Of a stretch of DNA of 21,723 bases, positions 1-5,564 are shown piece after piece. Every line of letters starts with the position of its first letter. Position 1 is the stretch's first letter. Position numbers and translations under genes: made by a program. Under the pieces are notes generated by a model. It did not search any database. It was not told the DNA's origin and was given only the letters and a program-made list of their open reading frames with translations. The stretch is from an uncultured Opitutia bacterium (GTDB lineage Bacteria > Verrucomicrobiota > Verrucomicrobiia > Opitutales > UBA953), in the NCBI GenBank assembly GCA_903921665.1, contig CAIXQT010000363.1, positions 1-21,723 of the forward strand, given 5' to 3'.

Positions 1-1
1 C

Positions 2-391
2 CGCGACGTCGACCAGCCCGCGGCCGCGCTCGTCAAGGATCTCAAGCAACGCGGCATGCTCGACGACACGCTCGTCATCTGGGGCGGAGAGTTCGGCCGC
101 ACCCCTTACGCCCAAGGCGGCGCCAATCGCGAGAAATACGGACGAGACCACCACGGCAAGGTCTTCTCCCTCTGGATGGCCGGCGGCGGCATCAAGCCCG
201 GCATGACCTACGGCACCTCGGATGATTTCGGCTTCAATCCCCAGGAGAACCCCGTGCACATCCACGACCTCCAGGCCACCATCCTGCACTGCCTCGGCAT
301 CAACCACGAACGCCTCACGTATCGCTTCCAAGGCCGCCAGTTCAGGCTCACGGACGTGCATGGAAAAGCCGTGAAGCAGATCCTTAGCTAG
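2..391 (+). CDS. DUF1501 family protein, C-terminal part (5' end outside window)
   Basis: The reading frame is open from the first complete codon at position 2 and stops with TAG at 389-391, leaving about 129 C-terminal residues. DUF1501 proteins are exported proteins of the alkaline phosphatase/sulfatase-like superfamily, abundant in Planctomycetes and Verrucomicrobia; their reaction is unknown. Visible family hallmarks are GEFGRTP, a GRDHHG segment with potential metal ligands, FSLWMAGGGIKPG, an ATILHCLGI segment and the closing YRFQGRQFRLTDVHG. It is clearly paralogous to the complete DUF1501 gene at 16431-17837 and aligns with it to the last residues. By analogy, the missing upstream neighbour is probably a PSCyt1/DUF1549/DUF1553 gene. 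A degenerate hexamer array begins inside the stop codon. The family call is secure; the function is not known. Confidence 0.93.
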   Translation, partial: RDVDQPAAALVKDLKQRGMLDDTLVIWGGEFGRTPYAQGGANREKYGRDHHGKVFSLWMAGGGIKPGMTYGTSDDFGFNPQENPVHIHDLQATILHCLGINHERLTYRFQGRQFRLTDVHGKAVKQILS

Positions 392-423
392 GGCTAGAGT
401 GAGGGCTAGGGCTGGGGCTAGAA
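388..423 (+). repeat. Degenerate hexanucleotide tandem array, consensus CTAGGG
   Basis: Six consecutive 6-nt units can be read with no gaps from 388: CTAGGG, CTAGAG, TGAGGG, then CTAGGG, CTGGGG, CTAGAA. The array overlaps the TAG stop codon of the DUF1501 gene. The last units form a small inverted repeat CTAGA-AAA-TCTAG at 418-430. No T-tract follows, so it is not an obvious terminator. Function unknown. Confidence 0.7.
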
Positions 424-434
424 AATCTAGACTC

Positions 435-479
435 AAAGGGAGACCGGAAACCAGGAAGTTAGCTGGGCCTTGGGTAGGG
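435..479 (+). repeat. Spacer repeat block A, copy 1 (18-nt identical core plus CCTTGGGTAGGG)
   Basis: The 18-mer AAAGGGAGACCGGAAACC at 435-452 recurs exactly at 17907-17924. After about 15 weakly conserved bases, both copies continue into GGGCCTTGGGTAGGG-type sequence that leads into a GTAG hairpin. Both copies lie downstream of DUF1501 genes. The block forms the left shoulder of a larger composite repeat whose right shoulder is CACCCGCCAC (579-588 here, 18101-18110 in the other copy). Confidence 0.8.
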
Positions 480-578
480 ATGCCTCTCCGAGCCGTCCGT
501 TCGCAAAAAGAACCACGCACCTAGGTCGAAACCCCATTCTCTCATCGTTCAACGGCGGGCTCGGAGAGCCCGCCCTAC
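474..578. repeat. REPIN-like element 1 (two inverted GTAG hairpins, loop CTCCG)
   Basis: The left arm is GTAG at 474-477 followed by an imperfect hairpin at 478-498 (GGATGCCT, loop CTCCG, AGCCGTCC, with one mismatch and one G-T pair). The right arm is inverted: a perfect hairpin at 554-574 (GGCGGGCT, loop CGGAG, AGCCCGCC) followed by CTAC at 575-578. Read from the opposite strand, the right arm is GTAG plus hairpin with the same CTCCG loop. A GTAG tetramer 5' of a palindrome, in inverted pairs, is the known layout of REPINs mobilised by RAYT transposases. The left arm looks like a decayed copy of the right one. No RAYT gene is in the window. Confidence 0.72.
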
Positions 579-611
579 CACCCGCCACTCCTGAGTGTTC
601 TTTTCCCAAAC

Positions 612-632
612 GAAGAACAAAGAACCAAGAAC
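612..632 (+). repeat. Short heptamer run, consensus NAAGAAC
   Basis: Three back-to-back 7-nt units, GAAGAAC, AAAGAAC and CAAGAAC, occupy this stretch just before the AT-rich promoter candidate. It is short enough to be chance alone. It is listed because an unrelated, much longer heptamer array occupies the equivalent place in the second composite spacer at 18173-18247. Confidence 0.4.
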
Positions 633-654
633 ATCACTTTCCCTCATTTATATT

Positions 655-660
655 TATGAT
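655..660 (+). promoter_or_regulatory. Candidate -10 box TATGAT for the 738-9340 operon
   Basis: TATGAT lies in the most AT-rich stretch of this spacer (about 645-660) and matches TATAAT at 5 of 6 bases. No convincing -35 box sits 16-18 nt upstream. Transcription from here would begin close to the palindrome at 668-685, which would suit a repressor operator. The evidence is weak and rests on position and base composition. Confidence 0.35.
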
Positions 661-667
661 GTGAGTG

Positions 668-685
668 AAACGACACGGGTCGTTT
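668..685. promoter_or_regulatory. 18-bp near-perfect palindrome, operator candidate
   Basis: AAACGACACGGGTCGTTT is symmetric about a central CG, with only one of nine base pairs mismatched (A675 against G678). The 7-bp arms AAACGAC and GTCGTTT are perfect. A palindrome of 16-20 bp with a central CG is typical of LacI-family operators, but no LacI-type gene is in the window. It lies 52 nt before the first start codon of the five-gene operon and just downstream of the -10 candidate, so a repressor there could block initiation. Confidence 0.5.
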
Positions 686-737
686 GACTGCTAGTTTTAA
701 GGGTGGCGGCAGGAATGCAGGGAAGAAGGATTTGTCC

Positions 738-3647
738 ATGCGTCACCTCCTCGCACTCGCGCTCTGCGCTTCCCTCGTCCACGCGGCCTACGAACCGTTG
801 AACGATAAAAACCGGCCCACCGCCAGCGAGCCGGCTCTCTCTCCGGCTGGCACCGCCGCCGCCCTCAAGGTCCCCGCGGGATTCCGCGTCGAGCTGGTCG
901 TCGGTGAGCCCAAGATCGTGCAGCCCATCGCCTACACCATCGATGACCGCGGTCGCCTCTGGATCGTCGAGTGCACCAACTACCCGGCCAGCCCGGGCGT
1001 GGCCAAGGATCGCATCCTCGTCCTCGAGGACACCAAGGGCAACGGCACCTTCGACAAGCAGACGGTCTTCTGGGACAAGGCCACCTTCTCCAGCGGTATC
1101 GCCGTAGGCTTCGGTGGCGTCTGGCTCGGCTCTCCGCCCAATCTGCTCTTCATCCCGATCAAGGACGGCGATGAACCCAAGCCCGCCGGCGAACCGCAGG
1201 TCATGCTCGATGGCTGGATGAGCAACGATACGCACGAGACCCTGAACGACTTCATCTGGGGTCCCGACGGCTGGCTTTACGGCACGCACGGTATCTTCAA
1301 TCGTTCCCTCGTCGGCAAGCCGGGCGCCCCGGCCAGCGAGCGCATCCTCGTCGAAGCCGCCGTCTGGCGCTTCCATCCGACCCGCAAGGTCTTCGAACGC
1401 TGGAGCGAAGGCGGCAGCAACCAGTGGGGCGTCGATTGGAACGACCACGGGGAAGCTTTCTTCGAAGCCTGCGTCATCCCGCACATGTGGCATGCCATCC
1501 AGGGCGCCCGCTACCAGCGCCAAGCCGGTACGCACCCGGACACGCACACCTACGAAGACATCAAGACCATCGCCTGGGGCCGCTACGAGAAAGCCGCCTA
1601 TGCCGGCGCGATGGTGTACCTTGGCGGCGCCTTCCCCGCCGAATGGCGCGACCAGTTCTTCTTCCACGATATCCACATGAACAAGCTGCGCTGCGAGACG
1701 ATGGTCCCGAAGGGCAGCGGCTACCGCAGCGAGAAGAAAGTCGATTTCGGCGTGAGCACCGACCGCTGGTTCCGCGGCCTCTCGCCGCAATACGGACCGG
1801 ATGGCGGCGTCTTCATCAACGACTGGTACGACAAGGTCCCCTGCCACCAGCAGAAGGACTTCACCGACCGTTCCAACGGGCGCATGTATAAGATCGTCAC
1901 CGACGCCGTGAAGCCCGTGAAGGTCGACCTCGCCAAGCTTTCCGACGCCGAACTCGTCGCCCATCACCTCAACGCCAACGATTGGTACGTCCGCCACGCC
2001 CGACGCCTGCTCCAGGAACGCGGCGCCAACGCGGCCACCACCGCCGCGCTCGAGAAGATCCTCTTCGAGAACGCCGACGATACCCGCCAACTCCGCGCTC
2101 TCTGGACGCTGCACGCCCAGGGCGCCCTCACCGAAGCCACCCTCCTGCGCACGCTGGAGGCCAAGAGCGCCGCCGTCCGCGGCTGGGCCATCACTTGCGC
2201 CACCGAAGGCGGCAAGCCTTCGCCGAGCCTCTACGATCGCATCGTCCAGCTCAGCCAGAAAGACCTTTCCCCCGTCGTGCGTCGTCGCATCGCCTCCGCC
2301 GCCCAGCGCATCCCGCTGACCGACCGCTGGAGCTGGCTCGAGCCGCTTGCGCAGCAGGCCGAAGACGTCGCTGACCAGAACATCCCGTTTCTCATCTGGT
2401 ATGCCCTCGAACCCGCTGTCGCCGCCGATCCGGCCCGCGGACTCGCCCTCGCCCAGAAGACCCCCTTCGGCAAACTCGCTAACTTCACTGCGCGTCGTCT
2501 CGCCACCGCGGCGGTCGAACCCGGTGCGAAAGGCGAACAGCTCGAAGTCCTGAGCCAAGCCTTGCTTGTCGCGAACGACAAACTGCGCGCCACCCTGCTC
2601 AACGGCATCAAGGATGGCCTCGTCGGACAGGTTCGCCTCAAGGAGCCGGCCACCTGGCCCAAGGTGTACGCCGAACTTGCCAAGCACCCCTCGAATGAGG
2701 TCCGCAGCAGCGCCCGCCAGATCGCCGTCACCTTCGGCAATGCCTCGGCGTTGGATCAACTTCGCGCCACCCTTCTCAACCCCAAGGCACCCGTGCCTGA
2801 ACGCGCCCGCGTCCTCGGTAACCTGGCCCAGATCCGAGACCTGGAATCGCTTCCGGCCATCCTCGACCTCGCTAAAGCCGGCACGTTGCGCGGACCGGCG
2901 ATCGTCGCGCTCGGACAGTTCGACGATGCTCGCATCGCGCCGCTCTTGATTCAATTCATCGTCGATGAGGATAAAGGCGTCCGCCCACTCGCCCTCAACA
3001 ACCTCGCCGGACGCGCCGAAAGCTCCCGTGCTTTGCTCGCCGCCATCGACGCCGGCAAATTCAGCAAGGCCGTCCTGAGCGCGCCGCTCGCCAGCAAGAT
3101 ACGCGGCTTCAACGACGCGAAGATGAACGCCTGGCTCGAAAAGAACTGGGGCACGGTCAATGCCAGCTCCGAAGCCAAGGCCAAGGCCATCGCTAACTAT
3201 AAGAAGTTCCTCGGTACGGACGCCATCCTGCGCGCCGACGTCAAACGCGGCCGCGAGCTCTTCCGCGCCTCGTGCGGAGCCTGCCACCAGCTCTTCGGCA
3301 CCGGCGGCGAGATCGGCCCGCACCTGACCGGCGGTTACACCGACCTCGAGTACCTCCTGCAGAACATCATCGATCCCAACGCGGTCATCGGGTTGGACTA
3401 CCAACTCGTCTACATCACGCTGAAGGACGGCTCCCTCCAGGCCGGCATCATCAGCGCCGAGAACGAGTCCACCCTGACCCTCAAGGTCCCCGGAGCCCCC
3501 GCGCCCGTGGTCATCGCGAAGGACCAGATCAAGACCCGCGTCGTCAGCCCGAACTCCCTCATGCCCGAAGGCCTGCTCAACGGCCTGCAGGAACCGGATG
3601 TCCGCAGCCTCTTCCTCTACCTCCGCCAGACCAGCGAACCTAAGTAA
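738..3647 (+). CDS. Exported propeller/HEAT/c-type heme protein (PVC-type heme-binding family)
   Basis: A 969-residue protein. ATG at 738 is preferred over an upstream TTG at 684 because it begins a good Sec signal (MRHLLALALCASLVHA) and has GAAGGA 7 nt upstream. Residues about 45-385 form the beta-propeller called 'membrane-bound dehydrogenase domain' in this family (GFRVELVVGEP, NDFIWGPDGWLYGTHG and NDWYDKVPCH segments). Residues about 400-810 are alpha-helical and HEAT-like. The C-terminus is the PVC heme domain, with CGACH at 846-850 and the probable distal methionine in SLMPEGLL at about 942. Known for the family: likely periplasmic and heme-binding, with dehydrogenase activity presumed from the fold rather than shown. 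It opens a tight operon with ThuA and DUF1080 genes, so a sugar or sugar derivative is a plausible electron donor; this last point is inference. Confidence 0.9.
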   Translation: MRHLLALALCASLVHAAYEPLNDKNRPTASEPALSPAGTAAALKVPAGFRVELVVGEPKIVQPIAYTIDDRGRLWIVECTNYPASPGVAKDRILVLEDTKGNGTFDKQTVFWDKATFSSGIAVGFGGVWLGSPPNLLFIPIKDGDEPKPAGEPQVMLDGWMSNDTHETLNDFIWGPDGWLYGTHGIFNRSLVGKPGAPASERILVEAAVWRFHPTRKVFERWSEGGSNQWGVDWNDHGEAFFEACVIPHMWHAIQGARYQRQAGTHPDTHTYEDIKTIAWGRYEKAAYAGAMVYLGGAFPAEWRDQFFFHDIHMNKLRCETMVPKGSGYRSEKKVDFGVSTDRWFRGLSPQYGPDGGVFINDWYDKVPCHQQKDFTDRSNGRMYKIVTDAVKPVKVDLAKLSDAELVAHHLNANDWYVRHARRLLQERGANAATTAALEKILFENADDTRQLRALWTLHAQGALTEATLLRTLEAKSAAVRGWAITCATEGGKPSPSLYDRIVQLSQKDLSPVVRRRIASAAQRIPLTDRWSWLEPLAQQAEDVADQNIPFLIWYALEPAVAADPARGLALAQKTPFGKLANFTARRLATAAVEPGAKGEQLEVLSQALLVANDKLRATLLNGIKDGLVGQVRLKEPATWPKVYAELAKHPSNEVRSSARQIAVTFGNASALDQLRATLLNPKAPVPERARVLGNLAQIRDLESLPAILDLAKAGTLRGPAIVALGQFDDARIAPLLIQFIVDEDKGVRPLALNNLAGRAESSRALLAAIDAGKFSKAVLSAPLASKIRGFNDAKMNAWLEKNWGTVNASSEAKAKAIANYKKFLGTDAILRADVKRGRELFRASCGACHQLFGTGGEIGPHLTGGYTDLEYLLQNIIDPNAVIGLDYQLVYITLKDGSLQAGIISAENESTLTLKVPGAPAPVVIAKDQIKTRVVSPNSLMPEGLLNGLQEPDVRSLFLYLRQTSEPK

Positions 3648-3656
3648 TCGCACCCG

Positions 3657-4544
3657 ATGAAAATCCTCGCCCGCCTCGTCCTCCTCTCCCTGCTGGCCCT
3701 GCAGCTACCGCTGCTGGCCGCCGACAAGAAGTTTGTCGTCATGATCGCCGGCAAGCCGAGTCACGGCCCGGGCGCGCATGAGCACAACGCGGGCGTCTTG
3801 CTCCTGGCGAAGTGTCTACGCGAAGGCGCCAGCGACCTGGTCGAAGTGAAGACGCACCTGAATGGCGAATGGCCAGCCGATAACGTCATCGCCCGTGCTG
3901 ACACGATCCTGATCTACGCCGACGGCTACTCCTTCCACCCTGCCGTGCAGAAAGACCGCCTCGCCCAGCTCGCCAAAGAGATGAAGCGCGGCTGCGGTTT
4001 CGTCACCCTCCACTGGGCGACCGAAGTCCTGAAAGACAAAGGCGGCGCGGAATTCCTCGAGTGGATGGGCGGCTACTGCGAACCGTTCTGGTCGGTCAAT
4101 CCTCACTGGCAGGCCGACTTCACCCAGCTCCCCGTCCATCCGATCGCCAACGGCGTCAGCCCCTTCACGACGCACGACGAATGGTACTTCCACATGCGCT
4201 TCAAGGACGGCATGAAATCCGTCGCCCCGATCCTGAGCGCGATTCCTCCGGTCAGCCTGAAACTGCCCGACGGCATGCGCTCCGGCAACGCCCACGTCCG
4301 CCAAGAAGTGGCGGACCGACTTCCCCAGCACGTATCATGGGCGACCGAACGGGCCGACGGTGGGCGCGGCTTCGGCTTCACCGGCGGACATAACCACAAG
4401 AACTGGGGCAATGACGACCAGCGTAAAGTGGTCTTAAACGCCATTCTTTGGACCGCCAAGGCCGCCGTTCCCGCCATCGGCGTCCAATCCAAAGTCACCC
4501 CTGAAGAACTGCTCGCCAACCTCGACCCCAAGGGTAAGAAATGA
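3657..4544 (+). CDS. ThuA-like domain protein, exported
   Basis: A 295-residue protein starting 9 nt after the preceding stop. The N-terminus is a Sec signal (MKILARLVLLSLLALQLPLL, cleaved near AADKK). The rest is one ThuA-like, glutamine-amidotransferase-fold domain: KFVVMIAGKPSHGPGAHEH at the first strand, FVTLHWATE, a conserved HDEWYFHMRF segment and the closing GFTGGHNHKNWGNDDQRK with LNAILW. ThuA of rhizobia acts with ThuB in trehalose utilisation through 3-keto sugars; PVC homologues are exported and biochemically uncharacterised. Its place between a propeller-cytochrome gene and a DUF1080 gene fits oxidised-sugar handling. No Shine-Dalgarno is visible, so translation may be coupled to the upstream gene. 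Confidence 0.92.
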   Translation: MKILARLVLLSLLALQLPLLAADKKFVVMIAGKPSHGPGAHEHNAGVLLLAKCLREGASDLVEVKTHLNGEWPADNVIARADTILIYADGYSFHPAVQKDRLAQLAKEMKRGCGFVTLHWATEVLKDKGGAEFLEWMGGYCEPFWSVNPHWQADFTQLPVHPIANGVSPFTTHDEWYFHMRFKDGMKSVAPILSAIPPVSLKLPDGMRSGNAHVRQEVADRLPQHVSWATERADGGRGFGFTGGHNHKNWGNDDQRKVVLNAILWTAKAAVPAIGVQSKVTPEELLANLDPKGKK

Positions 4545-4554
4545 ACGCATCCCC

Positions 4555-5535
4555 ATGCGTCTCCTCGCCCTCCTGCTAGCGACCACCCTTTTCGCCGCCG
4601 ACGCGCCGAAGACCAAGACCCCTGCCGCGCCCAAGCCGCCTGAGCCGCCGGTGTACCTGACGGAAGCCGAAGCGGCGGCCGTCGGCCCCGACCACAAGCT
4701 GCAGGGCGAATACGCCAACGCGAAGTTCGGCGCCAACGTCATCGCCCTGGGCAACGACCAATTCCAGCTGGTGCTCTTCAAGGGCGGCCTGCCCGGAGCC
4801 GGCTGGGATGCCAGCCCGAAGATCGAAGTCGCCGGCAAGCGCGATGGCGACGCCGTGAAGTTCGAAGACAAGATCGACTCCGCCACGCTCGCCGACGGCA
4901 AGCTGATCATCAAGAGCCTCGGCAAAGACCTTGCCCTGAATCGCATCGTCCGCCGCAGCCCGACCGAGGGACTGGCCGCCCCGAAGGACGCGACCGTCCT
5001 CTTCGACGGCAAGAACGCCGACGCCTTCGTCGACGGCAAGATCGACCCCCGCGGCTTCCTCGAAGCCAACACGAAGACCAAGCAGGCCTTCACCGACTTC
5101 AAGCTGCACCTCGAATTCTTCCTGCCTTTCAAGCCACTCGGCCGCGGCCAGGGTCGCGCCAACAGCGGCCTGTACCTGCAGCACCGTTATGAAGTCCAGG
5201 TCCTCGACAGCTTCGGCCTCAAGGGTCTCGATAACGAGTGCGGTGGCATCTACAAGAACGCCGCCCCCAAGGTGAACATGTGCTTCCCGCCCCTCCAGTG
5301 GCAGACCTACGACGTGGACTTCACGGCTGCCAAGTTCGACAAGGACGGCAAGAAGACCGCCAACGCCGTCGTCACCGTTCGCCATAACGGCGTCGTCGTC
5401 CATGACGGCCTCGAACTCAAGGGCGCGACCCCGGGTGGCGGCTTCAAGACCGAAGTCCCCGCTCCCGGTCCCTTCTACCTGCAAGGCCACGGCAACCCCG
5501 TCGTCTACCGCAATATCTGGGTGGTCGCTAAGTAA
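4555..5535 (+). CDS. DUF1080 (3-keto-disaccharide hydrolase family) protein, exported
   Basis: A 326-residue protein with a short signal (MRLLALLLATTLFAADA) and a Lys/Pro/Ala-rich linker (about 15-33). Residues about 33-140 resemble the accessory N-terminal segment often found before DUF1080 in PVC proteins. From about 145 the DUF1080 concanavalin-like fold begins at ATVLFDGKNADAF and continues through FKLHLEFFLP, the signature NSGLYLQHRYEVQVLDSFG, WQTYDVDFTAAKFD and VVTVRHNGVVVHDG, ending in PFYLQGHGNPVVYRNIWV. Pfam names the family 3-keto-disaccharide hydrolase after members acting on 3-keto-glycosides; many PVC members are untested. It begins 10 nt after the ThuA gene, a common pairing in this phylum. 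The domain call is strong; the activity and substrate are inference. Confidence 0.91.
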   Translation: MRLLALLLATTLFAADAPKTKTPAAPKPPEPPVYLTEAEAAAVGPDHKLQGEYANAKFGANVIALGNDQFQLVLFKGGLPGAGWDASPKIEVAGKRDGDAVKFEDKIDSATLADGKLIIKSLGKDLALNRIVRRSPTEGLAAPKDATVLFDGKNADAFVDGKIDPRGFLEANTKTKQAFTDFKLHLEFFLPFKPLGRGQGRANSGLYLQHRYEVQVLDSFGLKGLDNECGGIYKNAAPKVNMCFPPLQWQTYDVDFTAAKFDKDGKKTANAVVTVRHNGVVVHDGLELKGATPGGGFKTEVPAPGPFYLQGHGNPVVYRNIWVVAK

Positions 5536-5543
5536 CCACCCTT

Positions 5544-5558
5544 AGGACGGGAGGTCCT
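5544..5558 (+). promoter_or_regulatory. Strong Shine-Dalgarno presented in a small hairpin loop
   Basis: GGGAGGT (5549-5555) ends 9 nt before the ATG at 5565 and is the best ribosome-binding site in the window, where most starts have none. It sits in the inverted repeat AGGAC / GTCCT (5544-5548 and 5554-5558) with GGGAG as the loop. The hairpin would display or modulate the site. The ribosome-binding site is clear; a regulatory role for the fold is speculation. Confidence 0.55.
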
Positions 5559-5564
5559 GATCCC

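Noticed and set aside
388..423. Telomere-like CTAGGG repeats suggesting a replicon end
   Set aside because: Only six degenerate units, inside a dense gene region, with genes continuing on both sides.
470..664. 64-residue plus-strand frame in the first spacer
   Set aside because: It consists of translated REPIN and simple repeats, with no ribosome-binding site or family resemblance.
684..737. TTG-initiated N-terminal extension of the propeller/HEAT/heme protein
   Set aside because: It would bury the signal peptide and start inside the palindrome; the ATG at 738 has a good Shine-Dalgarno and signal.
654..3653. 999-residue open frame on the minus strand
   Set aside because: It mirrors the propeller/HEAT/heme gene codon for codon, has no recognisable domain, is rich in Gly, Val, Asp and Glu as expected from the antisense of GC-rich codons, and lacks its own start context.
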